DNA from: Novosphingobium umbonatum
Lineage (GTDB): Bacteria; Pseudomonadota; Alphaproteobacteria; Sphingomonadales; Sphingomonadaceae
Assembly: GCF_004005905.1 (NCBI RefSeq)
Contig: NZ_SACO01000018.1
Location: 1 to 52,512 of the forward strand
Reading direction: 5' to 3'
DNA length: 52,512 bases
Part shown: positions 17,549 through 25,921 of the stretch, in pieces
Position numbering within the stretch: position 1 is the stretch's first letter
Layout: each line of letters begins with the position of its first letter
Position numbers and translations under genes: made by a program
Notes under the pieces: generated by a model
What the model was told of the DNA's origin: nothing
Database searches by the model: none
Seen by the model: the letters and a program-made list of their open reading frames with translations, nothing else

Positions 17549-19737
17549 GCCGCCTTGTTCTCGACGGGCGGCAGGGCTTGGGGGATCATTCGCCCGATCG
17601 CCTCGGCGGGCAAGGGCCGGCTGAACAGATAGCCCTGCACCTCGTGGCAAGACTGGGCGCGCAGGAAGGCCAGTTGCCGGTCATCCTCCACCCCTTCGGC
17701 GGTGCATTCCAGGCCAAGGCTTTCGGCCAGACTGAAAATGCCCTGCACCACGGCGGCGGCATGGGGCTGGGTCGCCACCTCGGCCATGAAACTGCGGTCG
17801 ATCTTGATCCGGTCCAGCGGGAAACGGCGCAGATAGGAGAGCGAGGACCAGCCGGTGCCGAAATCATCCAGCGACAATTGCACGCCCATGGCCTTGAGCG
17901 CCTGCATGATCTCTATGGTGGTTTCGGTGTCGTTGAGAGTCAGCCCCTCGGTCAATTCCAGTTCCAGCCATTGCGGGTCCATGCCCGACAGGTCCAGCGC
18001 GCGGCGCACGCTGGCCACAATGTCGCCGCGATAGAATTGCTGGGCCGACAGGTTCACGCTGACACGGATTGGCGGCAATCCGGCATCCTGCCATGCCTTG
18101 TTCTGGCGGCAGGCCTGTTCCAGCGCCCATTCGCCCAGTTCCACGATCAGGCCCAATTCCTCCAGCAAGGGCACGAACAGGCCGGGCAGCACCACCCCCT
18201 GTTGCGGATGGTTCCAGCGCAGCAGAGCCTCTACGCCGGTGATGCGATAATCATCCAGCGCCACTTGCGGTTGGTAATAGAGCGAGAATTCCTGCCGAGC
18301 CACGGCCTGATGGATGTCATCGGCCAATTGCTGGCGGCGCATGGTGGCCTCGTTCATCGCGGCGGTGAACATGCGATGCACCCCGCGCCCATGGCTCTTG
18401 GCCTCGTACATGGCGGTGTCGGCCGCGCGCAGCAGATTGTTGGCATCCTCGCCATCATGGGGGAACAGGCTGACGCCGATACTGCCGCCAATATGCAATT
18501 GGTGCTGCTCGATCGGGAAAGGCCGCTTCAATTCGCGCAAGACCTTGCCCGCCACCGTATCAATGTCATTGGCCGACAGAACATCGCCCAGCAGCAGGAC
18601 AAATTCATCGCCCCCCAACCGCGCCGCCGTATCGCATTCGCGCAAACAGGCGCGCAACCGGTCGGCCACCGTCTGCAACAGAATATCGCCGACATGGTGA
18701 CCCAGCGAGTCATTGACATGTTTGAAATGGTCAAGGTCGAGCATCATCACCGCCACCTGCCCCTTTTGGCGGCGGGCATGGGCGATGGAACGTTCCAGCC
18801 TGTCGGCCAACAGGCTGCGGTTGGGCAGCCCCGTCAACGCATCATGCAAGGCCAGATAGCGCACCCGCGCCTCGGCCTGTTTGCGTTCGGTGATGTTGCG
18901 GATGTTATACTGGATCATCGGCTGATCCTGCGCCTCATAGAGCAGGCCGATCACCTCGACATCCACCCCCGCGCCCGATGCGTCCTGCATCACCCAGTCG
19001 TCATATTTCACCCGCTGGCAACGCAGAATATCCTCGACGCTGGAATGCGCGGCGGGGATTTGGGCAAAGGCGACCAGATCGCCAAGGCGTTGCCCCAAAA
19101 GGCTGTCACGTGGCTGGCCCAGCATGGCGATGATCGCCGGATTGGCATCGATCACCTGCCCGCTTTGCCCGTCCACCAACAGGATGCCGTCATGCGCGGT
19201 TTCAAACAGGCGGCGATAGGCCAGGGCTGATTTCTGCAAGCCTTCCTCGGCCTCGTGGCGGGCCAGCACGGCTTCCTGTAGCCGCAAGTTCTTGCGCGCC
19301 AGCCGCAATTGCGCATCGCGCAGGGCAAGATGGGTTTTGACCCGCGCCAGCAATTCCTCGGTCTGGAACGGCTTGCTGATATAATCCACCCCGCCCGCCT
19401 GAAAGGCCGAGACCTTGTCGCTGACATCGGTCAGCGCGGTCATGAAGATGACCGGAATATCGGCGGTGGCCGGATTGGCCTTTAACCGGCGGCAGGTTTC
19501 AAACCCGTCGATGCCGGGCATCATCACATCCAGCAGGATCAGATCGGGCACCACAAATTCGGCGCGTTTGAGCGCCTCATGCCCGTCGAGCGCCACGGTG
19601 ACATTGTAATCATGCTCTTCCAGATGTTCGCCCACCACGCCCAGATTGGCGGGGTTATCGTCCACCACCATGATGGTCTGGACGCTCTGCCGGACCTCTT
19701 CCTCGCCCAGCGGAAATTGCGCCGATAGGTCGGTCAT
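17545..19737 (-). CDS. REC-PAS-GGDEF-EAL cyclic-di-GMP response regulator
   Basis: The 730-residue protein starts with a receiver domain (IMVVDDNPANL, phosphoacceptor Asp in LILLDVMMPGIDG, Lys in ISKPF), then a PAS domain (about residues 175-290). A diguanylate cyclase follows with an intact LGGDEF motif, then a phosphodiesterase with intact EALLRW, SVNLSAQQF, ELELTEG, LDDFGTG, IKIDRSF and AEGVE. Both enzyme motifs look functional, so it could make and break cyclic-di-GMP. Its ATG overlaps the kinase stop by 4 bp (19734-19737), so the kinase is its likely phosphodonor. Typical outputs are motility, biofilm or exopolysaccharide; the capsule locus is in the same window, but a link is only a guess. 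Confidence 0.92.
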   Translation of the reverse strand: MTDLSAQFPLGEEEVRQSVQTIMVVDDNPANLGVVGEHLEEHDYNVTVALDGHEALKRAEFVVPDLILLDVMMPGIDGFETCRRLKANPATADIPVIFMTALTDVSDKVSAFQAGGVDYISKPFQTEELLARVKTHLALRDAQLRLARKNLRLQEAVLARHEAEEGLQKSALAYRRLFETAHDGILLVDGQSGQVIDANPAIIAMLGQPRDSLLGQRLGDLVAFAQIPAAHSSVEDILRCQRVKYDDWVMQDASGAGVDVEVIGLLYEAQDQPMIQYNIRNITERKQAEARVRYLALHDALTGLPNRSLLADRLERSIAHARRQKGQVAVMMLDLDHFKHVNDSLGHHVGDILLQTVADRLRACLRECDTAARLGGDEFVLLLGDVLSANDIDTVAGKVLRELKRPFPIEQHQLHIGGSIGVSLFPHDGEDANNLLRAADTAMYEAKSHGRGVHRMFTAAMNEATMRRQQLADDIHQAVARQEFSLYYQPQVALDDYRITGVEALLRWNHPQQGVVLPGLFVPLLEELGLIVELGEWALEQACRQNKAWQDAGLPPIRVSVNLSAQQFYRGDIVASVRRALDLSGMDPQWLELELTEGLTLNDTETTIEIMQALKAMGVQLSLDDFGTGWSSLSYLRRFPLDRIKIDRSFMAEVATQPHAAAVVQGIFSLAESLGLECTAEGVEDDRQLAFLRAQSCHEVQGYLFSRPLPAEAIGRMIPQALPPVENKAA

Positions 19738-21686
19738 GCGCGCGCCTCCATCGCGCCTTCAATCAAGGCCAGCAGGGCCTGCGACTGGAAAGCCCGCGCC
19801 ATGGTGGTGACCGCATCGGCAAAGGGCGCATAGGCCGCCTGCGCCTTGGCCAGTTTTTCCGCCTCGGCGCGCACTTGCCGCATATTGCCAGCCATGGCGG
19901 CTGCATGCAGATCGCCCAGTTCTTCGGGCTTGGGGTGGAGCATGGCCTGTTCGACCGGCGCGGGCGCTTCTTCCTCCACGATCCAGTCCATGGCTAAAGC
20001 CTCGCCCACCAGACGCACCAGTTCGGCCCGTTCCAAAGGTTTGGGCAGGAAGGAGCAAGCCCCCGCCTCCAAAGCCCGCGCCTGATTTTCGGGCGAGATG
20101 CCCGAGGATACCGCCATGATGGGGATGGTGTCGAAACGCGGGTTCTGGCGCAGGACACAGATGGCTTCCAACCCGTCCATCACCGGCATGCGAATATCCA
20201 TCAGCACCAGATCGGGCGGATTGTCCAAGGCCTGCGCGATACCGGCCCGCGCATCGGGGGCCTGTTCCACCACAAAGCCCAGTTCGGCCAGCATCGCCAC
20301 CATCACCTCGCGGTTGGCGGTGATGTCATCGACCACCAGCACCGTCTTGCGCTCGCCCCGATAGCCGGTGCAGTCACGGGCGCGGTCGCTGCTGGCGGGT
20401 TGGACATGGGTAACGGGCAAGGCAACGTCGAACCAGAACAGGCTGCCCTCGCCCGGTGTGCTTTCCACCTTCAACTCGCTGCCCATCATCTCGATCAATT
20501 GGCGGGTGATCGACAGGCCAAGGCCGGTGCCCCCTGCCCGCCGGTCGGTCGCGCCGACCTGCTCAAAGGGTTTGAAGATATTGGCAACATCCTCCGCTGC
20601 GATGCCGATGCCGGTGTCGCGTACCGAGAAATTGAGCCGCACTTCGGCATCCTGTGTCACCAGCACGCTGACTGCCAAGGTCACGCCGCCGCGATCGGTG
20701 AATTTGGCGGCATTGCTCAGAAGATTGAGCAGCACCTGCCGCAAACGCTTTTCATCGGCCAGCACAAAGGCGGGCAGATCGGGCGCGAAGTCGCAGGTAA
20801 AGCCAATCGCCTTTTCCTCTGTCCGCACCCGCATGATCGCGCCAATGCCATGCAGGAAGCCGGGCAGATCGACGCTGGCGGGATAAAGTTCAAACTTGCC
20901 CGCCTCGATCTTGGACAGGTCAAGAATATCGTTGATAAGGGTCAGCAGATGCGCGCCGCTGTCATGAATGGTGCTGGCGGCATCCTTGTGCCTTTGGGCC
21001 AGCCCCTGATCACGCATCAGCAATTGGGCATAGCCCATCACCGCATTGAGCGGGGTGCGCAATTCATGGCTCATATTGGCCAGGAAATGCGATTTGGCCT
21101 GACTGGCGCTTTCGGCCACCGCCTTGGCAGCGGCCAATTCGCGACCCTTTTCTTCCAGCAAGGCCTCGGCGCGCTGCCTTTCGGCGATTTCCTCCTGCAA
21201 CTGGCAAATGGCGGCATCGCGTTCGACGATGCGTTCGGCCAGCGCCTCATTGGCCAGACGCAATTGCGTGGGCGACGGGATGGCCAGCAATTTGGGCATC
21301 AAGGGCCATAGCACCAAAGCGGTCGCCACCGAGACCACCGCGGTCAGCGCTTTGACCAGCGCCTGTATCCCGTAAATCGGCCACCACAAGGTGATGATCG
21401 AGATGATATGCGTCGCCCCACAGGCGAGGATGAACACCGCAAAGCAGAAGAAGATCCAGCTGAAAGCGATATCGCCCCGCTTGCGCACCAAAACGACCAA
21501 GGCGACCGGAATGGTCAAATAGGCCAAGGCCGTCACCGCATCGGCGATAACATGGGTCCAGATCAATTCCGGTTGCCACAACAGGCAATAGCCATGCGGC
21601 GCATAGCCCTGCGCATGGAGCAGTTTTTGCAGATATTCGAACAAGGCGCCGCCTCCCGGCCCGGGGGATTGGGAAAAGCATGGCAT
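19734..21686 (-). CDS. Hybrid histidine kinase with ETR1-like ethylene-binding domain
   Basis: The N-terminal three-helix membrane domain (residues 43-135) closely follows plant ethylene receptor ETR1. It has IADAVTALAYLTIPV and FAVFILACGATHIIS, with D49, Y56, I59, P60, I86, C89 and H93 in the spacing of ETR1's ethylene/copper-binding residues. A coiled-coil linker follows, then a HisKA domain (SHELRTPLNAVMGYA, His207), a HATPase (NLLSNAAKF, DTGIGI, GGTGLGLSI) and a receiver (VLVVDD, D497 in LMDIRMP, K549). A helical tail completes the protein. TTG 21644, with GGGAGG seven bases upstream, may be the real start; homologues begin near FEYLQ. It forms an operon with the GGDEF-EAL regulator. Confidence 0.9.
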   Translation of the reverse strand: MPCFSQSPGPGGGALFEYLQKLLHAQGYAPHGYCLLWQPELIWTHVIADAVTALAYLTIPVALVVLVRKRGDIAFSWIFFCFAVFILACGATHIISIITLWWPIYGIQALVKALTAVVSVATALVLWPLMPKLLAIPSPTQLRLANEALAERIVERDAAICQLQEEIAERQRAEALLEEKGRELAAAKAVAESASQAKSHFLANMSHELRTPLNAVMGYAQLLMRDQGLAQRHKDAASTIHDSGAHLLTLINDILDLSKIEAGKFELYPASVDLPGFLHGIGAIMRVRTEEKAIGFTCDFAPDLPAFVLADEKRLRQVLLNLLSNAAKFTDRGGVTLAVSVLVTQDAEVRLNFSVRDTGIGIAAEDVANIFKPFEQVGATDRRAGGTGLGLSITRQLIEMMGSELKVESTPGEGSLFWFDVALPVTHVQPASSDRARDCTGYRGERKTVLVVDDITANREVMVAMLAELGFVVEQAPDARAGIAQALDNPPDLVLMDIRMPVMDGLEAICVLRQNPRFDTIPIMAVSSGISPENQARALEAGACSFLPKPLERAELVRLVGEALAMDWIVEEEAPAPVEQAMLHPKPEELGDLHAAAMAGNMRQVRAEAEKLAKAQAAYAPFADAVTTMARAFQSQALLALIEGAMEARA

Positions 21687-21744
21687 AGCGCCCCCCGATT
21701 GGGATTTGATGCAAGGCGGGATAGGGGTTTTTTAGGGGTGGTTT

Positions 21745-21821
21745 TGGCGCGCCCGGCAGGGTTCGAACCTGCGGCCTAGTGCTTAGAAGGCACTTGCTCT
21801 ATCCAGCTGAGCTACGAGCGC
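21745..21821 (-). tRNA. tRNA-Arg (anticodon TCT), CCA encoded
   Basis: The minus strand folds as a standard cloverleaf. The acceptor stem is GCGCTCG with CGGGCGC (one G-T pair). The D-arm starts GCTCAGCTGGATAGAGC. The anticodon stem is AGTGC with GCACT around the loop CTTCTAA, giving anticodon TCT. The T-arm is GCAGG-TTCGAAC-CCTGC. The discriminator is G, followed directly by an encoded CCA (21745-21747). Confidence 0.95.
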
Positions 21822-21897
21822 GCGTATCAAAGTCGACTTCCTTTCCCCCCCATAGCCATCTCTTGCAGCTTTCGCAAAGGTGCTTCATCCTAAATTT

Positions 21898-22719
21898 ATG
21901 AATCAGCCAATCCCCCCCGCCAAAAATCTGGCCCGTATCGAAGGCAGCGCCGGTGCGCGCCGCCATTTCCGCTATTTCGATTATACGATGGCCGCCTTTG
22001 TCGCCATCCTGCTGCTGTCCAACTTGATCGGCGCGGCCAAGACATCGGTGGTCCATCTTGGCGGGCATGACATCACCTTTGGCGCGGGCATCCTCTTTTT
22101 CCCCATCAGCTATATTCTGGGTGACGTGCTGACCGAGGTCTATGGCTATGCCCATGCGCGGCGCTGTGTCTGGGTGGGTTTCTTCGCCTTGATCTTTATG
22201 GCGATTATGTCGGTGGTGGTGGTGGCCATGCCGGCCAAGGGCGACTGGGGTTGCGCCGCCAGCGGCGATCCGGTGTTCGCGGGCATTCTGGCGCAAAAAG
22301 GCGCAGGCTACATCTGCCAATCGACCTATATCAGCGTGTTCGGCAGCACATGGCGCATTGTCGCGGCCTCGCTGGTCGCCTTTTGGGCAGGCGAATTTGT
22401 GAACAGCTTTGTGCTGGCCAAAATGAAGATCATGACCCAGGGCAAGCATTTGTGGACGCGAACCTGGGGCAGCACGATTTGCGGTCAGGCGGTGGACAGC
22501 CTGCTGTTCTATCCGCTGGCCTTTGCCGGTGTGTGGACCACGCAAAATATGCTGATGGTCTTGGTCACCAATTGGGCGTTGAAAGTGGCTTGGGAAATCG
22601 TGCTGACGCCAGCGACCTATGCCGTGGTGGGCTATCTCAAGCAGCGCGAAGGGGTCGATGTGTTCGACACGGACACCAGCTTCTCCCCCTTCAGCAGCGA
22701 ACCGGAGGAAGTGGCCTGA
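21898..22719 (+). CDS. yhhQ: Queuosine precursor transporter (YhhQ/VUT family)
   Basis: This multi-helix inner-membrane protein is predicted to take up queuosine precursors (preQ0/preQ1) for tRNA modification. Family signatures are visible: FVAILLLSNLIGAAK, FPISYILGDVLTEVYGY (the hallmark block), ARRCVWVGF, and GSTICGQAVDSLLFYPLAF. About 273 residues is close to the usual length, with a C-terminal cytosolic tail. ATG 21898 is used; a GTG at 21880 is also in frame, and AAAGG lies just before that GTG, so the start is uncertain by six codons. It ends at a hairpin shared with the convergent regulator gene. Confidence 0.88.
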   Translation: MNQPIPPAKNLARIEGSAGARRHFRYFDYTMAAFVAILLLSNLIGAAKTSVVHLGGHDITFGAGILFFPISYILGDVLTEVYGYAHARRCVWVGFFALIFMAIMSVVVVAMPAKGDWGCAASGDPVFAGILAQKGAGYICQSTYISVFGSTWRIVAASLVAFWAGEFVNSFVLAKMKIMTQGKHLWTRTWGSTICGQAVDSLLFYPLAFAGVWTTQNMLMVLVTNWALKVAWEIVLTPATYAVVGYLKQREGVDVFDTDTSFSPFSSEPEEVA

Positions 22720-22727
22720 CAGGCCCA

Positions 22728-22751
22728 GCCCCAGTCCCGCCGGACTGGGGC
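22728..22751. terminator. Hairpin between convergent genes
   Basis: GCCCCAGTCC (22728-22737) pairs perfectly with GGACTGGGGC (22742-22751) around CGCC. It lies between two convergent stops and could end transcription from both sides. There is no clear T run, so it may be a bidirectional hairpin rather than a classic terminator. Confidence 0.6.
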
Positions 22752-22757
22752 AGTTGA

Positions 22758-23150
22758 TTAAATAGACTGAAAATAATCGGCGATGGCTTGGCGCGATGCC
22801 TCGGTCAATTCGGCGTAGATTTCGGTGTCTTCATCGCGCTGGCACAGCACGACCGAGCCTTCTGTGGCCATGACATTCATGATACGCGCCAGCGTCGAGG
22901 GATTCGCACGCAGCGTCTCACTCAATTGCCGAAGCGACACCAGTTGCCCCATGCATTCGGCCAGTGACAGTTGCATCAGGATTTCCCACGAGGGATGAGC
23001 GCCAAAGGCGGCACCCGCGATGCTCGCCCTTTTTCCGGCCAAAGCGATTGCGCGCCTCAACTGCGCTTCTTTCAGCGCATCGCCAGCAATTGCCCCTTCG
23101 GCTGCGGGCATACCCATCTGGATCATCAGATCCTTCTTATCCTTGCCCAT
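22758..23150 (-). CDS. Winged helix-turn-helix regulator-like protein
   Basis: This is a 130-residue protein. Its C-terminal 80 residues read like a small winged-helix domain: WEILMQLSLAECMGQLV, SLRQLSETLRANPSTLARIM (helix-turn-helix), VMATEGSVVLCQRDEDTE (wing), then LTEASRQAIADYF. The LTEASR ending resembles MarR-type and phage-type wHTH proteins of alphaproteobacteria. The N-terminal part is Ala-rich and helical. The small gene at 23282-23440 lies upstream on the same strand. Its target is unknown. Confidence 0.7.
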   Translation of the reverse strand: MGKDKKDLMIQMGMPAAEGAIAGDALKEAQLRRAIALAGKRASIAGAAFGAHPSWEILMQLSLAECMGQLVSLRQLSETLRANPSTLARIMNVMATEGSVVLCQRDEDTEIYAELTEASRQAIADYFQSI

Positions 23151-23281
23151 CGCTGTCCTTCCTGCCTTCAGTATCCCGTTTGCACCGTGACGATCCGGTT
23201 AGAACATGGGCTGAATGTCTTATCATTGATTAAGGACATTTTTGGCAAGAAATCCAAAGTTTGACAAGGACCTACTAACGT

Positions 23282-23440
23282 CTAAGGCATCAAGCTTTCG
23301 GTTACGGAAGAATTTTTATCACCAGAATCTTTCAGAGCATCTATGGCCCCCGCGATCATCGCCGCTGCCACCGCGTGCTCCGATTCATCCAGACGAGCAA
23401 GAATCTCCTCAAGGCTTTCAATGACTTGCCTCATAACCAT
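23282..23440 (-). CDS. Small acidic helical protein (about 50 residues)
   Basis: A minus-strand frame starts at ATG 23440 (or ATG 23434) and ends at TAG 23284-23282. The protein begins MRQVIESLEEILARLDESEH and continues AVAAAMIAGAIDALKDSG. It has regular spacing of Leu, Ile and Ala, as in a single amphipathic helix pair, and a polar tail. GGGGTG lies six bases before the second ATG. The codon use reads as real coding sequence, and helical patterns of this kind occur in small uncharacterised sphingomonad proteins. Function is unknown. Confidence 0.55.
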   Translation of the reverse strand: MVMRQVIESLEEILARLDESEHAVAAAMIAGAIDALKDSGDKNSSVTESLMP

Positions 23441-23748
23441 CACCCCAAATACGTGCGACCACCTATCTTATTTTCAGAATCCTTGTTTAAAACAGGATGG
23501 TGAAAAATTCCAGTCTGGGCCCCTTTTGGGATAATTTCTGCGCCTATATTCCTTAATATTGATAATCATTCGATATTTTCTAAGCCAAGCCGAAAGCCAG
23601 GCCCCGAAACATCCAGTTCGGTCTTTATAATGAAAACGATCACGCCTCGGGACATTCTCGCTGCATTCCATCACAAAGGCCCGAAACCCAGCATTTCCGG
23701 TCATTTTGCTGGACGTAAACGCAGGAAATGAGCAATTGTTCCCGTCAC
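23441..23748. other. AT-rich intergenic region
   Basis: No gene is well supported in these 308 bp. A minus-strand frame of 76 codons (23474-23704) is open, but its basic, aromatic-rich translation matches nothing I know and no clear ribosome-binding site precedes it. The AT-rich middle (23520-23590) could carry promoter elements for the minus-strand small gene. Confidence 0.4.
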
Positions 23749-23949
23749 CTAGTCGGCAACCAGTGCCAGCACGAGATAGACGATCAGGGCCGAGCCGAAG
23801 CCGAGCAAAGCGCCCAGAACAAAGGCGATACGAACCAAAGTGGTATCAAAACCACTATAAGCAGCAAGCCCCGCACAGACGCCCAGCAGTTTTTTGTTGC
23901 CACGATCCAGAACGAAACGCGCTTTGGGGCTCTGGTTAAAATCACGCAT
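23749..23949 (-). CDS. PspC-domain envelope stress protein
   Basis: This 66-residue membrane protein begins MRDFNQSPKARFVLDRGNKK. The PspC signature follows: KLLGVCAGLAAYSGFDTTLVR, then one hydrophobic helix IAFVLGALLGFGSALIVYLVLALV. PspC proteins act in the phage-shock/envelope-stress response at the inner membrane, usually with PspA and PspB; neither is next to it here. ATG 23949 is chosen because GGGAG lies 9 bp upstream and it gives the normal family length; the longer frame to 24138 adds an unlikely leader. Confidence 0.85.
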   Translation of the reverse strand: MRDFNQSPKARFVLDRGNKKLLGVCAGLAAYSGFDTTLVRIAFVLGALLGFGSALIVYLVLALVAD

Positions 23950-24162
23950 AAAGTCTACTCCCTGTTGATATTGCCCTTTGGGGCAATGCCGATGCCAATT
24001 GTTCAGCATAGACCGTGCCAATTGCCCAAACCCCCGAAATCCGGCACCAGCCCGCAAAACTTCACAGCAAAAAACCCCAAAGCTTGGTATTTCCCGCCAA
24101 GCTCGCCTCATTCCCCGCCAGCCCCCTAGCCTCCGCAAGGCAGTTGCTTTAGGTGCAGGCTT

Positions 24163-25260
24163 ATGGCGCTAGACCGCATCCACCTTGGCTGGTTCCGCAA
24201 CCACCGCGCCACCGCGCTGGTGGGCACGGGCGCGTTCAACCTGCTGGTGGGCGAAAATGGCGCGGGCAAGACCAATGTGCTGGAGGCGATTTCCCTATTC
24301 GCCCCCGGTCGCGGGCTGCGCCGTGCGGCCCTGCCCGACATGGCCGGGCAGGATGGCGATGGGGCCTTTGCCGTCTCGGCCGATCTGATCGCCGATGGGG
24401 CAGCGTTAAGGCTGGGCACAGGCACCGCGCCCGACAAACCTGGAAGGCGGCTCGTGCGGGTCAATGGTGCGGATAGCACCGCGCTAAGCCTATCGGAATG
24501 GCTGGGCCTGTTCTGGCTGACGCCGGCGATGGACCGACTTTTCATGGAATCGCCAGGCGGACGGCGGCGATTTGTGGACCGGTTGGCGCTGGCACTGGAC
24601 CCTGCCCATGCCGCCCATGCCGCCCGCACCGAAGCGGCCATCCGTGAACGCAACCGCCTGCTCTCCGCCCCGCAAGAGCCCGATGCACGCTGGCTTGATG
24701 CTATAGAGGCGGGTCTGGCCGATTGCGGCTCGGCGCTGGCGCAAGGGCGGGCGCGGCTGATCGAGGCGCTCAATGGCCAGTTGGAGGCCCTGCCCGACAC
24801 GCCCTTTGCGCGGCCCATGCTGGCCTATCAGGCGGGCGGGCCAATCGAACGGGAGGCTTTGGCCCAAGCCCTGCGCGACAATCGCCGCCGTGATCGCGCG
24901 GCGCAGCGCACGCTGACCGGACCGCAGCGCGATGATCTTTCGGTCATCATGGCCACCAAGAACCAGCCTGCGGCGGAATGTTCCACCGGCGAGCAAAAGG
25001 CGATGTTGATTGCCATCACTTTGGCCCATGCCGAATTGGGGCAGGCGCAGGAGAGCCAGCCCCGCCCGCGCCTGTTATTGCTGGACGAAGTGGCCGCCCA
25101 TCTCGACCCGATCCGCCGCGCCGCCCTGTTTGAAAGGCTGGAAGGTGGCCGCGCGCAAGTATGGATGACCGGCACCGAAATGGCGCCCTTTGAAGCGTTA
25201 CAAGGCAAGGCCGCCTGTTGGCAGGTGGCTGGCGGGCAAGTGCAGCGCGCTGATGCTTAA
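24163..25260 (+). CDS. recF: DNA replication and repair protein RecF
   Basis: RecF helps load RecA at single-strand gaps. The N-terminus has the Walker A motif GENGAGKTNVLEAISLF (residues 30-46). The middle contains the family block LFMESPGGRRRFVDRL. The C-terminal half holds LTGPQRDDLSV, the ABC-type signature STGEQKAMLIAI, and Walker B LLLLDEVAAHLD. The 365 residues match RecF. In many bacteria recF is next to dnaA-dnaN-gyrB; it is not here, which is common in alphaproteobacteria. Its TAA overlaps the stop of the convergent small gene (25257-25260). Confidence 0.93.
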   Translation: MALDRIHLGWFRNHRATALVGTGAFNLLVGENGAGKTNVLEAISLFAPGRGLRRAALPDMAGQDGDGAFAVSADLIADGAALRLGTGTAPDKPGRRLVRVNGADSTALSLSEWLGLFWLTPAMDRLFMESPGGRRRFVDRLALALDPAHAAHAARTEAAIRERNRLLSAPQEPDARWLDAIEAGLADCGSALAQGRARLIEALNGQLEALPDTPFARPMLAYQAGGPIEREALAQALRDNRRRDRAAQRTLTGPQRDDLSVIMATKNQPAAECSTGEQKAMLIAITLAHAELGQAQESQPRPRLLLLDEVAAHLDPIRRAALFERLEGGRAQVWMTGTEMAPFEALQGKAACWQVAGGQVQRADA

Positions 25261-25718
25261 AAAGCATGCCTCATATTCAGGCCACAAACGACCCCCTGAA
25301 CTAGCAAAGTTGCAACCTGAAAACTCACTGCAGTGCGAGCATCTTCTTTGAAAAGATTTTTCGCAACCACATAATGCAAGGCTCCAAACCCCGCTTTCAT
25401 CAGCACGATCTTTTCAACAGAAGGTCGCCGTCCAAATATGGGATTTCCCTCTTGGCAGTTTGGCTTATGCACACAAGATATTGTTTGAGCAGCATCCAAT
25501 GCATTCAATATTTGGTAAGCAGCCTCCAACTTCACGAACAATTTCCCCTGCTCATCCTGATCACCTTCTTTAGAAAACTCCCTTTTAAATTCTATCTTAG
25601 AATAGCTTTCCGGATTTGGAGGGCCATAAACATCAGAGCAACGCGCAGAACTCTCTAGTAACACAAAAGAGGTGATTGTTACTAAAAAAAATCGCAGAAA
25701 TCTGTTGATTTTATTCAT
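25257..25718 (-). CDS. Hypothetical exported or membrane-anchored protein
   Basis: This 153-residue protein begins MNKINRFLRFFLVTITSFVL, a basic start plus hydrophobic segment consistent with a signal peptide or anchor. The rest includes LEAAYQILNALDAAQTISC and EGNPIFGRRPSVEKIVLMKA. The pattern of a D-x-x-Q-T helix followed by GNPI recalls DUF5658-like small membrane proteins, but the match is weak. ATG 25718 has GGAGG eight bases upstream, so the longer frame from 25763 is not used. The gene is AT-rich compared with recF and may be acquired. Confidence 0.65.
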   Translation of the reverse strand: MNKINRFLRFFLVTITSFVLLESSARCSDVYGPPNPESYSKIEFKREFSKEGDQDEQGKLFVKLEAAYQILNALDAAQTISCVHKPNCQEGNPIFGRRPSVEKIVLMKAGFGALHYVVAKNLFKEDARTAVSFQVATLLVQGVVCGLNMRHAF

Positions 25719-25921
25719 AAATCCTCCACATAACCCCAGGTGAATTATGTGGAAAACCGCCAACTAAGTAAGCTGAACCGCATCCAATTTGGTTGGCAGT
25801 TAGATTGGAAAATCACTACCCCGCTCAAATCAAAGCGTATGCCGCGTTTAATTGGGAATTGCTAGATTCAATCAAGGAAATGTCCAAAGAATCTATCGCT
25901 TTTAGAGCGGATTAGGCAAGC

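Noticed and set aside
17236..19230. 664-codon plus-strand frame across the GGDEF-EAL gene
   Set aside because: It lies antisense to an intact signalling protein and has shadow-like composition (His-, Gln- and Gly-rich) with no motif.
23474..23704. 76-codon minus-strand frame in the intergenic region
   Set aside because: No ribosome-binding site or known similarity. Kept only as a note in the intergenic entry.
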